Part shown: positions 1-6,940 of the stretch, piece by piece
Layout of the letters: every line of letters starts with the position of its first letter
Numbering within the stretch: the first letter of the stretch is position 1
From: Anaeromyxobacter sp.
GTDB taxonomy: Bacteria > Myxococcota > Myxococcia > Myxococcales > Anaeromyxobacteraceae
Direction of reading: 5' to 3'
NCBI GenBank assembly: GCA_020028115.1
Contig: JAHWYA010000195.1
Location: forward strand, 1-8,237
DNA length: 8,237 bases
Notes under the pieces: generated by a model
What the model was told of the DNA's origin: nothing
Database searches by the model: none
The model's input: only the letters and a program-made list of their open reading frames with translations
Translations under genes and position numbers: made by a program

Positions 1-361
1 CGCCGTACCGATCCGTCTCGCCGGCACGCGCGCGGTCCTCCGTCGCGTCGGCCCACTCGAGCAGCAGGGCGAGGTCCTTCCCGTCGGAGGCCGCCCGGAC
101 GAGGACCGCGGCGGGGCCGGGCCGCGCGAGGGCGGCGTTGGCGCGGCGGTCCGCGAGCCGGATCGAGCGCTGCGGCGCGAGGGGGACCCGCGACGGCGGG
201 ATCGCCTCCCAGAACGGCGCGGCCGGGTCCGCGCCGAGCGGCCCCGGGACGTCGTGGACGGCGATCGCCTCGGAGGCGAGCGGGTCGCCGGCGGGCGACT
301 CCACGACGGCGAGGGCGGGGCCGGACGCCGCGAGGAGCAGGGCCGAGATCGGGGCGCGCAT
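1..361 (-). CDS. Periplasmic heme b gamma subunit of the type II DMSO-reductase-family complex (3' end outside window)
   Basis: The first 120 codons are present and the C-terminus runs off the left edge. Translation starts MRAPISALLLAASGPALA, a short Sec signal peptide with a likely cut after ALA. The mature part has a spacer, then 'PAAPFWEAIPPSRVPLAPQ' and 'AAVLVRAASDGKDLALLLEWAD', the pattern of an added beta-sandwich opening (residue-change/Trp, Pro-Gln, then 'A..dg..l....eW.D') seen in the ethylbenzene-dehydrogenase gamma family (EbdC, SerC, ClrC, DdhC). Those proteins bind one heme b and pass electrons between the Fe-S beta subunit and periplasmic cytochromes; the Met and Lys heme ligands would lie in the missing part. 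It is the third gene of the alpha-beta-gamma set, 2 bases after beta, with a perfect Shine-Dalgarno. The family call rests on partial sequence plus context; it could instead be another Sec-exported accessory protein, but that is less likely. Confidence 0.72.
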   Translation of the reverse strand, partial: MRAPISALLLAASGPALAVVESPAGDPLASEAIAVHDVPGPLGADPAAPFWEAIPPSRVPLAPQRSIRLADRRANAALARPGPAAVLVRAASDGKDLALLLEWADATEDRARAGETDRYG

Positions 362-363
362 GG

Positions 364-371
364 TCACCTCC
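364..371 (-). promoter_or_regulatory. Shine-Dalgarno for gamma subunit, overlapping the beta stop codon
   Basis: On the minus strand the bases read GGAGGTGACCATG. GGAGGTGA is an ideal ribosome-binding site; its last three bases TGA are the stop codon of the beta subunit, and the gamma ATG follows after CC. This fixes the gamma start at 361 and suggests translational coupling of beta and gamma, which would keep subunit amounts matched. Confidence 0.8.
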
Positions 372-1401
372 CGGGGTCCAGCGACTTCACGCCGCGCCGG
401 CCGAGCGGCACGAGGCCGGACCCCGCGCCGAGCCGGAACATCTCCGCGTGCCTGAAGGCGACGAGGGTGTCGAGCAGCTCGGACGGCTTCCCCGCCTTCC
501 GCCTCGCCAGCTCGGCCTCGAGCGTCGCGAGCGCCTTCCGGACGCCGGGGCCGAACAGGGCCTCGAGCTCCGAGAGCGGGATCCGCGCGCTGCCCGGGAT
601 CGGCTTCCCCTGCGCGTCGAAGCGGGGAGGGCCCGGGAGCGGGGGTACGTAGAAGACGTTCGGCTGCGTGCCGTACTCGGGGTGGAGCGGCAGCGCGACC
701 TGCCACCTCCGCACGAGCTGGTGCACCTGCCCCGCCTCGTCGTCGAGGTACCCGACCCAGCGGATCCGGCCGACGCACTGCTGCGCGCACGCCGGCGGCA
801 GCCCCTGCTCGACGCGGGGGAAGCAGAGGATGCACTTCTCCGACCGGAAGCTCTTCGCGTTGAAGTAGACCTTCTTGTAGGGGCACGCGGCGACGCAGTA
901 GCGCTGGCCCTCGCACCTCGCCCGGTCCACGAGCACGACGCCGTCCTGCGGCCGCTTGAAGATCGCGCCGCGCGGGCACGCGGCGAGGCAGGCCGGGTTC
1001 GAGCAGTGGTTGCAGATCCGGGGGAGGTAGAAGAACCAGGCGTTCGGGTGCTCGCCGCCGCCCGCGTCCTCGTCCCAGTTCGGCCCGGCCCGCGGCGTCC
1101 CCTGGGCGGCGACCTCGCCGCCGAGCGCGGCCGCCTCGAGGTCGAAGTCCCAGGGCGTCCCGTACTGCGCCGAGACCGAGGGGACCTCGCCCTCGCGCAG
1201 CGCCCCCGACCCGTCGAACCCGCCGCCGAGCTCCTCCCACCCCGCCGGGTAGCCCTTCCCCGGCCGCGTCTCGACGTTGTTCCAGTACATGTACTCGCGG
1301 CCTTCACGGTTGGTCCACTGCGTCTTGCACGCGACCGTGCAGGTCTGGCAGCCGATGCACTTGTTGAGGTCCATCACCATCGCGAGCTGGCGTTCGGACA
1401 T
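364..1401 (-). CDS. Iron-sulfur beta subunit (SerB/ClrB/DdhB/EbdB/NarH-like) of periplasmic molybdenum oxidoreductase
   Basis: A 345-residue electron-transfer subunit with four ferredoxin-type Cys groups: C15/C18/C21/C25; C130/C133/C138/C142; C163/C169/C173; and C190/C193/C205/C209. In the third group, the position that is Cys in a normal [4Fe-4S] site is Gln166 (CEGQRYCVAAC). The same position is Trp in NarH and is non-Cys in relatives, giving a [3Fe-4S] cluster; so three [4Fe-4S] plus one [3Fe-4S] are expected. The segment 'WTNREGREYMYWNNVETRPGKG' (28-50) and 'ACPYKKVYFN' are hallmarks of this subfamily. It has no signal peptide; known relatives are carried out by the alpha subunit's Tat signal after folding. 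Start ATG at 1401 follows GGGGGGAG, 15 bases after the alpha stop. Length matches the family (about 320-360). Confidence 0.93.
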   Translation of the reverse strand: MSERQLAMVMDLNKCIGCQTCTVACKTQWTNREGREYMYWNNVETRPGKGYPAGWEELGGGFDGSGALREGEVPSVSAQYGTPWDFDLEAAALGGEVAAQGTPRAGPNWDEDAGGGEHPNAWFFYLPRICNHCSNPACLAACPRGAIFKRPQDGVVLVDRARCEGQRYCVAACPYKKVYFNAKSFRSEKCILCFPRVEQGLPPACAQQCVGRIRWVGYLDDEAGQVHQLVRRWQVALPLHPEYGTQPNVFYVPPLPGPPRFDAQGKPIPGSARIPLSELEALFGPGVRKALATLEAELARRKAGKPSELLDTLVAFRHAEMFRLGAGSGLVPLGRRGVKSLDPGR

Positions 1402-1416
1402 GGCGGCTCTCCCCCC

Positions 1417-3339
1417 TCAGCGCCCGGCGACGCCGCCGGCCTTCGCGACGTCCACGGTGGCGTCGTACGCGTGCTGGTTCCCGTCCCAGGCGGTGCCGAA
1501 CCGGAGGTGGCCCCAGCCGTCCGTCACCTCGAGCAGGTTCAGCATGTCGCCGACGAGGGCGTTGTGGCCGTTCTTGCCGCGGTACATGAACGGCTCCCAG
1601 CCGTGCTCGAGGACGATCGCGTCGGGCGGCACGGTCGCGGCGAGCTTCGCCACGAGGATCGCCTCGCCGAGCTCGTTGAAGATGCGGATCTCGTCCCCGT
1701 CGGCGATCCCCCGCCGCGCCGCCGCCGCCGGGTTGAGCATCGCGCACGGCCGCCCGCGCTGCAGCCGGAGCAGCAGGGGAGAAACCTTGTACGTCGAGTG
1801 GATCGACCAGCGCGCGTGCGGCGTCATGAGCAGGAACGGGCGCCGCCGCGAGGCGAGCGGCTCGTGCGCGGTCGGCACGTGGGCGCCCGCGGCGATCCAG
1901 GCGGGGTCGTCGACGTAGAAGGTGAGCCGGCCGCTGACGGTCTCGAACCGCTGGTTCAGGTGGAGGTTGTTCTCGAAGGTGCTGTACGGGCGGTCGGGGT
2001 AGAGCGGCGAGGACTTCCCGGCCTTGTCGTTCAGGACGAGGAACCCGCCGCGCTCGACCATCGTGCGCGCCGTCTCCGGCCTGAACTGCTCGACGTGCTC
2101 GAGCGCGTACTCGACGGCGTCGCGGTCGGTGCGCAGCTTCCCGCCGAGCGTGAACTCCTCGACGAGCCGGTCCAGGGGGTGGAACCCCGCCTGCGCGTGG
2201 GTGGGATCGGGGATCCGGAGCGATCGCTCGTCCTTCGTCCGCTCGTACCGCGCGAGCGCGAGCGCCTGCAGCTTCTCCGCGATCAGCGTCGCGATCTCCC
2301 ACTCCGACTTCGCCTCCCCGATGGGCGTGAGGTTCGCGGGCGGGACGGCGAGGTTCGCGAAGCGGTGGTAGCCGGGGTTCGTCCGGAGGTCCCACGCCTC
2401 GTAGGCGGAGGTGCACGGCAGCAGCACGTCCGCGTACGTCGCGAAGTCGCTCATGCGCGTGTCGCCGTAGGCGACGAAGCGGGCGTGCTCGAGGAACGCC
2501 TCGCGGTAGCGCCCCTTGTTCCGGCGGAAGCGGGCGTCCGCGAACAGGAGGAAGGTGTCCGTCTCCTTCCACCAGGGCTTGCCGCGCTTCTCGCCCGCGT
2601 CCCCCTCCGTCCGCGCGACGAGCTCGGAGACCTCCTTCACGTACCGAGCCTCGTCCTTCCCGGTGGCGCGCCGGAAGTCGGCGTCGTCGAACGCGCGCTC
2701 CGGCGAGGCGAAGCCGTCGCCCATCATGAACTCGGAGACGAAGCCGGAGGCGAAGCGGTGGGTGTACCGCCCCTCGAACCCGGAGAGCCCGCCCAGGCCG
2801 CCGATCGACCACTCGTTCTCGGTGTTGAGCCCGCCCTCTGGCCCGAGCCGCCCGAGGAAGGCGGCGAGCGAGGCGATCGCGCGCTGCGACAGCATCCCGT
2901 TGAAGTGCTTGCCGATGGCGAACCCGAGCGTGAGGACCGCCACCTTCGCGCGGGTGAGGTCGCGCGCGAGGGTGTCGACGATGGACGGGTGGACGCCGGT
3001 GAGGGCGCGGACCTTCTCCGGCGCGAACCGGGCGAGCTCGCGCGCGAAGAGCGCGAAGGCGGGCGTGACCTCGACGGTCCCGTCCCGGAGCTTCATCCGC
3101 CAGGTCCCCGAGAGCGCCGGGTCGATGGACCAGTCGATGTCGTCGAGCCGCAGCGTGTCGACGCTGGAGCCCTCGCACCCGGGCAGCGCGGTGAACTTCC
3201 CGCTCCGGCGGTCGAACGCGACGAAGACGTCGTGCCGCCTCGCCTCGTCCGCAGCGAACCGCTCCGCGGACGCGCGGTCGAAGCGGGGATCCGCGAGGTC
3301 CACGTCGTGCAGGCGGACGAGCTGCTTCGTGTCGGATCG
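1417..3339 (-). CDS. Molybdopterin oxidoreductase alpha subunit, C-terminal part (frame-shifted from its N-terminal part)
   Basis: About 640 residues in a different frame from the N-terminal part, but clearly the same protein. The readable sequence begins RSDTKQLVRLHDVDLADPRFD, where relatives have the end of the 'TDLPLLVR.DT..LLR' block. It continues through the central domains ('ENEWSIGGLGG', 'MSDFATYADVLLPCTSAYEAWD') to the C-terminal molybdopterin-dinucleotide-binding domain ('PFLLMTPHARWSIHSTYKVSPLLLRLQRG', 'ARRGIADGDEIRIFNELGEA'), ending TGA at 1417. 'TPHARWSIHSTY' followed by 'LLRLQRG' is typical of the type II DMSO-reductase group (SerA, ClrA, DdhA, EbdA). A GTG at 3303 could start a 628-residue ORF, but no Shine-Dalgarno precedes it, and such a product would lack the [4Fe-4S] site and half of the cofactor pocket. 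I therefore treat this as the 3' part of one disrupted gene, not a separate gene. Confidence 0.9.
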   Translation of the reverse strand, partial: RSDTKQLVRLHDVDLADPRFDRASAERFAADEARRHDVFVAFDRRSGKFTALPGCEGSSVDTLRLDDIDWSIDPALSGTWRMKLRDGTVEVTPAFALFARELARFAPEKVRALTGVHPSIVDTLARDLTRAKVAVLTLGFAIGKHFNGMLSQRAIASLAAFLGRLGPEGGLNTENEWSIGGLGGLSGFEGRYTHRFASGFVSEFMMGDGFASPERAFDDADFRRATGKDEARYVKEVSELVARTEGDAGEKRGKPWWKETDTFLLFADARFRRNKGRYREAFLEHARFVAYGDTRMSDFATYADVLLPCTSAYEAWDLRTNPGYHRFANLAVPPANLTPIGEAKSEWEIATLIAEKLQALALARYERTKDERSLRIPDPTHAQAGFHPLDRLVEEFTLGGKLRTDRDAVEYALEHVEQFRPETARTMVERGGFLVLNDKAGKSSPLYPDRPYSTFENNLHLNQRFETVSGRLTFYVDDPAWIAAGAHVPTAHEPLASRRRPFLLMTPHARWSIHSTYKVSPLLLRLQRGRPCAMLNPAAAARRGIADGDEIRIFNELGEAILVAKLAATVPPDAIVLEHGWEPFMYRGKNGHNALVGDMLNLLEVTDGWGHLRFGTAWDGNQHAYDATVDVAKAGGVAGR

Positions 3340-3343
3340 AGAG
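3329..3343 (-). other. Frame break and apparent internal deletion in the alpha subunit gene
   Basis: Upstream the protein reads 'ADLWVPVRPGYDGHLALSI' and downstream, in another frame, 'RSDTKQLVRLHDVDL'. Relatives have about 25-30 residues between these blocks (roughly 'xHvIixexLyDexFvxexTDLPLLV'), which are absent in all three minus-strand frames here. From ATG 4228 to TGA 1417 is 2812 bases, remainder 1 modulo 3, so a missing length of remainder 2 (about 77-89 bases) would restore one frame. The bases CGATC at the join fit both sides (S-I in the left frame, R-S in the right), as expected for a deletion between short repeats or an assembly collapse. The lost sequence itself cannot be seen. 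Confidence 0.75.
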
Positions 3344-4228
3344 GGCGAGGTGGCCGTCGTAGCCGGGCCGCACCGGCACCCACAGGTCCGCGTGGATCGC
3401 CGTCGCGTTGTACTCGGGGGTGACGACGATCACCTTCGACCCGTTGTACTTGCCCTCCCAGAGGTAGTGCGCGTCCGGGATGCGCGAGGTGTTCGGGTTG
3501 CACCCCCAGAACACCGCGACGTCGGTGCCGTAGAAGAAGTCGTAGGTGCAGCCGACGTTCCCCTCGCCGTACACGAGGCCGACCCCGGGGAAGTTGTCGC
3601 CGACGTAGCTCGCGATGTACGGGCGGACCGCCCCGAGGAGCGTCCCGAGCCGCTTCACCGACGCGGCGCGCGCCTCGGAGAGCATCCCCGAGCCCATGTG
3701 GACGTAGTTCCCCGCCGGCCCCTTCTCCAGCATCGTCTCGTACAGCCGCGTGGCGACCTCGGTGATCGCCTCGTCCCAGGAGATCCGCTTCCACTTCCCC
3801 TCGCCGCGCGCGCCGGCGCGGCGCATCGGGTGCAGCAGGCGGTCCGCCTGGTACATCGTCTGAGAGTGCTGCACGCCCTTGTTGCAGCCGCGCGGGTTCG
3901 GGTCGGGGATCCGCGGCGCGAGCTGCGGGTAGGCCGCCGACTGGCTCTCGCGGGTGACCCGGCCGCTCGCGTCCGTCCAGACGTCCCAGGCGCAGTTGCC
4001 CTGGCAGTTCACGCAGTGGAAGGCGTGGCCGTGCGCCTCGCCGTCGCCGTAGCTCGCCGCGAGCTCGCGCCGGTAGAGGTCCTCGGTCCCCGCGGCGGTC
4101 GGCGCCGGGCCCGGCCCCTCGTGCCGCACCGGCTTCGGCGCGTCCCCCGCCCCGAGGGCACGGGTGGCGGCCCCCGAAGCCCCGAGCGCCACGAGCCCCT
4201 TCAGTAGATCTCTGCGGGTCACGGTCAT
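3335..4228 (-). CDS. Molybdopterin oxidoreductase alpha subunit, N-terminal part with Tat signal (SerA/ClrA/DdhA/EbdA type)
   Basis: About 298 residues of the catalytic subunit before the frame break. It opens MTVTRRDLLKGLVALG, a twin-arginine signal, so the folded enzyme goes to the periplasm. Next is the FS0 cluster site in the type II form with a first His ligand: H71-x3-C75-x3-C79 and C115 ('FHCVNCQGNCAWDVW', 'RGCNKGVQHSQTMYQADRLLHPM'). The segment around residues 205-225 ('SYVGDNFPGVGLVYG') lies where relatives carry the Asp that binds molybdenum; D211 is my candidate, by inference. 'VAVFWGCNPNTSRIPDAHYLWEGKYNGSKVIVV' is the usual cofactor-binding strand region. ATG 4228 is chosen because GAGAGGGGGAG lies just upstream and the Tat motif begins at once; it is 13 bases after the upstream rhodanese gene. 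The frame stays open past 3335 but that continuation is Arg-rich nonsense. Type II membership is firm; substrate is not determined. Confidence 0.93.
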
Positions 4229-4241
4229 GGCGCTCCCCCTC

Positions 4242-4709
4242 TCACAGGCACCCGCCGCCGGCCTTCGACGAGGGCGGCGCGTAGTCCCCCGAGTCCTCGG
4301 GCAGGTTCGCCTCGCTCCACGCCGCCATCCCACCGGCGAGCGTCCGCGCGGAGGTGAACAGGGCGGCGCACCGCCTCGTCTCGTCCTCGGCGCCGGTCGC
4401 GCCGACGAGCACCGTCGGGGCGGACCGCACGAGGCGGGAGCGCGCACGCTCCGGCGCCCTGGCGAGGTCGCAGGCGGGGAGCGGGATCGCGCCCGGGACG
4501 TGGGCGTCGCCGTAGGAGGCCTCGAGGTCCTCGCGGACGTCGACGACCTGGAGCCCCGCCTGCGACCGCGCGAGGGTCCGGTACAGCTCCCGCGGCGCGA
4601 CGGCGACGCGGCGCTCGAGGGCGGCCCGCCGCCCGCCCTCCCCCCACACGAGGCCTCCCGCCACCGCGAGGGCCGCGATCCACCCCGCGGGCTCGAGCCA
4701 CGGCCTCAT
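4242..4709 (-). CDS. Membrane-anchored rhodanese-like protein lacking the catalytic cysteine
   Basis: 155 residues. Residues 8-22 ('AGWIAALAVAGGLVW') form one hydrophobic helix, likely a signal anchor placing the rest in the periplasm. The rhodanese fold follows: 'LQVVDVREDLEASYGDAHVPGAIPL' (53-77) is the standard first half, and 'TLAGGMAAWSEANLP' the standard end. The active-site loop, normally with Cys at its start, reads 'VLVGATGAEDE' (100-110), so Gly103 or a neighbour stands where Cys should be. Remaining cysteines are C80, C114 and C154, the last in a flexible tail ending GGGCL. It probably binds or presents sulfur or protein partners, not catalysing classical sulfur transfer, unless the tail Cys takes over. 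ATG overlaps the stop of the 44-residue gene upstream (ATGA), and the alpha subunit starts 13 bases downstream, so it is likely made together with the enzyme. Family call is good; role is inferred. Confidence 0.85.
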   Translation of the reverse strand: MRPWLEPAGWIAALAVAGGLVWGEGGRRAALERRVAVAPRELYRTLARSQAGLQVVDVREDLEASYGDAHVPGAIPLPACDLARAPERARSRLVRSAPTVLVGATGAEDETRRCAALFTSARTLAGGMAAWSEANLPEDSGDYAPPSSKAGGGCL

Positions 4710-4840
4710 CGCGCCGCCTCCGCCGCCGGTGCGCCCGCGAGCCGCGCCGCGAGCGCGGCGTTCCCGCTGCGGAGCCCCGCCCATCCGGCGAGGAGGGCGA
4801 CCAGCGCGGCGGCGAGCAGGATCCTGAGCTGGGTCTTCAT
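4706..4840 (-). CDS. 44-residue single-helix membrane protein, translationally coupled to the rhodanese
   Basis: Small gene in the otherwise empty space between the transporter and the rhodanese. Translation begins MKTQLRILLAAALVALLAGW and ends with an Ala-rich tail (APAAEAAR). Two positive charges near the N-terminus and a hydrophobic stretch at 7-23 suggest one inner-membrane helix or an uncleaved signal; no cysteines or known domain. Support: ATG at 4840 with GAGAGG about 7 bases upstream; 15 bases after the transporter stop; its TGA shares four bases (ATGA, 4706-4709) with the next start. Without it there would be a 146-base hole in an operon whose other gaps are at most 15 bases. I do not recognise the family. 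Possible roles are a small partner of the transporter or of the anchored rhodanese. Confidence 0.7.
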   Translation of the reverse strand: MKTQLRILLAAALVALLAGWAGLRSGNAALAARLAGAPAAEAAR

Positions 4841-4855
4841 GGCGGCCTCTCGGAC

Positions 4856-5983
4856 TCAGTCGTAGACGCGGTCGCCCACCGCCTGCGCGGCGCGGAGGTC
4901 GTAGGAGCGGAGGATCGAGAGGCGCGCGTTGCTCGTCGCCATCGAGACGGCGAAGAACGTGCCCGCCATCGCGAGGCTCCCGACCGACAGGGTCGGCCAC
5001 GCGGCGATGAACGCGCCGGTGGTGCAGCCCCCGCCCACGAGCGCGCCGAGGCACATGACGGCGGCGGCGCCGAAGCTCGTGGCGAGGGCCCGCGGGTCGA
5101 GGACCTTCGCCGGCCGCGACGCCGCGGCCGCCCGGGACGGCAGCGACACCGCGTGGGCGAGCCACGCGCCGGGGAAGACGCCCGCGATCAAGGCGGCGCG
5201 CCAGAGGATGTCGTCGGTCAGCCTCGGCACCACCTCCAGCGGATGGCCGGCGGCGTGCGCGAGCGCTCCGACCGCCGCGAGGATCGCGCCGGAGAACCCG
5301 AGGTAACCTCCGTCCGCCGTGGCGCCGAGCACGAGGAGCCCCGCCGCGGTGCCCGACGCGGCCCAGCTCCACTCGCCGCGGAGGTGGTCGAGCACGGTGC
5401 GTCGCGCCCTCGCCGGCGCGTAAGACTGCTCGGGCGTGAGCCGGTCGACGGCGAGCGCGATCGCGAGGAACAGCGCGCCCCAGGCGAGCGCGACGGCGGC
5501 GTACGGCAGCCCGAGCGTCCCGTGGACCGTCAGCGGGCGCTGGTCCGCGGCGATGATCCCCGCCGCCGTCAGCGGGTCCTTCAGGACCGCGAAGAGGAAC
5601 ACCCCGGCGACGAGCCCGGCGATCGCGGCAGGGGCCGCGTACCTCTTCTCGCCGCCCCTGCCCCCCGCCTTCGCGACGCAGGTGCCCGGGCAGAGCCCGG
5701 AGACGCCGAGACCGAGGCCGAAGAGGACGCCGCCCACGAGGTGCGCGGCGCCGAGGAACGGCATGACGCGCGGGACGAGGTTCCAGTCCTCGGCGACGCC
5801 GAGCGCCGCGGCGAGGCCGTACCCCAGGGAGGCGACGGCGATGGCGGTGAAGGCGAACTTCATCACCTTCGTGTCGCGGAGCGTCAGCATCCCCATCACG
5901 CGCGAGTAGCGCGTCGCGCCGACCTGGTAGAGGACGAAGCCGAAGCCCGCACCGAACAGCGCGCCGCGCAGGAGGGGAAGCAC
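4856..5983 (-). CDS. YeeE/YedE-family (DUF395) membrane transporter, likely for a sulfur or selenium species
   Basis: 375 residues, strongly hydrophobic throughout with about nine to ten predicted helices. It carries the two signature loops of the YeeE/YedE family: 'LGLGVSGLCPGTCVAKAG' (90-107, with C98 and C102) and 'CLGALVGGGCTTGAFIAAWPTLSVGSLAM' (311-339, with C311 and C320). Characterised relatives take up thiosulfate (YeeE/TsuA) and move it along a line of conserved cysteines; YedE relatives are linked genomically to selenium use. The protein has the length of a full two-half transporter, not the split half-size form. No Cys is present near residues 20-25, where thiosulfate importers have one. 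The start is GTG 5983, preceded by GGAG in the 12-base gap after the sulfurtransferase. Stop is 15 bases before the 44-residue gene. Family is certain; the transported species is inferred from rhodanese neighbours. Confidence 0.93.
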   Translation of the reverse strand: MLPLLRGALFGAGFGFVLYQVGATRYSRVMGMLTLRDTKVMKFAFTAIAVASLGYGLAAALGVAEDWNLVPRVMPFLGAAHLVGGVLFGLGLGVSGLCPGTCVAKAGGRGGEKRYAAPAAIAGLVAGVFLFAVLKDPLTAAGIIAADQRPLTVHGTLGLPYAAVALAWGALFLAIALAVDRLTPEQSYAPARARRTVLDHLRGEWSWAASGTAAGLLVLGATADGGYLGFSGAILAAVGALAHAAGHPLEVVPRLTDDILWRAALIAGVFPGAWLAHAVSLPSRAAAASRPAKVLDPRALATSFGAAAVMCLGALVGGGCTTGAFIAAWPTLSVGSLAMAGTFFAVSMATSNARLSILRSYDLRAAQAVGDRVYD

Positions 5984-5995
5984 GGTTCGCTCCGA

Positions 5996-6940
5996 TCAGG
6001 GCTGGACGGCGAGGGGGAGCGCAGGGTCGTTGCCCCACTCGTCCCAGGACCCGACGTAGACCTTCGCGTTCGCGTGCCCCGCGCGCCGCAGCGCGAGGTA
6101 CTGGAACGACCCGCGGCCGAGGCCGACGTGGCAGTAGGTGATCACCGTCTTCGACGGGTCGTAGCCGCTCTTCTTCAGCTTCTCGAGCTGCTTCCGGAGC
6201 TCCGCGGGATCCTTCAGGGTGGCCCGGTCCGCCAGCCCGTCCTTGTTCCCGGCGTACTTGCTCCACGGCGAGAAGATCGCGGCCGGGATCGCGCCGCCGC
6301 GCTTGACGGTCTGCTCCTTGCCCGGCGAGGAGAGCGCGGGGAGGAGCTGCTTGCCCGTGAACTCGTCGAGCGTGTGGCGCGAGTCGAGGAGCACGTAGTG
6401 GGCGGCGTCGCCGGTCGCGCGCCTCACCTCGTCGACGGAGGCGACCATGTCCCACGCGATCCGCGGGGCGAACGCCTTCGCGGCGGGCTTCGCCGCGGCG
6501 CCCGTCTCGACCGCGCCGCCGTGGGCCTTCCACGTCGCGAGGCCGCCGTCGAGGATCCGGACCTTCTCGACGCCGTAGAGCCTGAGGAAGAACCAGCTCC
6601 CGCTCGCGTTGACGCCCGGGCCGGAGTCGTAGACGACGACCTCGGTCCCCGCGTCGAGGCCGAGCGTCTCCCCGATGAAGCTCGCCGCGCGCGCCTCGCA
6701 CATCGGGAGGCCCTTGCAGGCCTTCACGTCGTCGAGGAAGTGGAGGTCGTGGGAGTAGGCGGCCACCGAGCCGGGGATGTGGCCCTTCTCGAACTCCTTG
6801 TCCGGATCGGAGAACACGAAGCGGACGCCGGGCTTGCCGGCGAGCGCCTTCGCCTCCTCGACGGAGATGAGCTCGTCGGCGGCGTGAGCGGGGCCGGCGG
6901 CCGCGGCGAGCACGGCGGCGAGGGCGATCGGGATCTTCAT
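5996..6940 (-). CDS. Exported two-domain sulfurtransferase (thiosulfate/3-mercaptopyruvate sulfurtransferase family)
   Basis: 314 residues with a clear Sec signal peptide (MKIPIALAAVLAAAAGPAHA, cut before ADEL), so it acts in the periplasm, unlike cytosolic SseA. Two rhodanese domains follow. Domain 1 (about 24-145) has 'FVFSDPDKEFEKGHIPGSVA' and a non-catalytic loop 'VVVYDSGPGVNASG' with Asp in place of Cys, as normal for the structural first domain. Domain 2 (about 165-310) has 'YVLLDSRHTLDEFTG' and the active loop 'VITYCHVGLGRGS' with C270 as the predicted persulfide-carrying nucleophile. An extra pair, C75 and C81 ('ACKGLPMC'), sits in domain 1 and could form a disulfide. The loop CHVGLGRG is not the CGSGVTA of SseA, so the acceptor or donor may differ. 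ATG overlaps the regulator stop by four bases and the transporter follows 12 bases on, suggesting it processes the species that YedE imports or that the oxidoreductase makes. Confidence 0.93.
   Translation of the reverse strand: MKIPIALAAVLAAAAGPAHAADELISVEEAKALAGKPGVRFVFSDPDKEFEKGHIPGSVAAYSHDLHFLDDVKACKGLPMCEARAASFIGETLGLDAGTEVVVYDSGPGVNASGSWFFLRLYGVEKVRILDGGLATWKAHGGAVETGAAAKPAAKAFAPRIAWDMVASVDEVRRATGDAAHYVLLDSRHTLDEFTGKQLLPALSSPGKEQTVKRGGAIPAAIFSPWSKYAGNKDGLADRATLKDPAELRKQLEKLKKSGYDPSKTVITYCHVGLGRGSFQYLALRRAGHANAKVYVGSWDEWGNDPALPLAVQP

Noticed and set aside
1304..3334. Continuation of the alpha N-terminal frame past the frame break to a stop at 1304
   Set aside because: After residue 298 it turns into Arg/Ala/Pro-rich sequence without family similarity, while the other frame holds the real C-terminal domains.
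3329..3343. Programmed ribosomal frameshift in the alpha subunit
   Set aside because: No slippery heptamer or following hairpin is evident, and a block of about 25-30 residues is missing, which frameshifting cannot restore.
448..3423. A 991-codon plus-strand open frame opposite the beta and alpha genes
   Set aside because: Composition is Arg/Glu/Val/Pro-rich with no domain; it is the antisense shadow of strongly recognisable minus-strand genes in GC-rich DNA.
4242..6701. An 819-codon minus-strand frame spanning the sulfurtransferase, transporter and rhodanese genes
   Set aside because: Only the last 155 residues, from ATG 4709, are protein-like; the rest is an out-of-frame reading of better supported genes.
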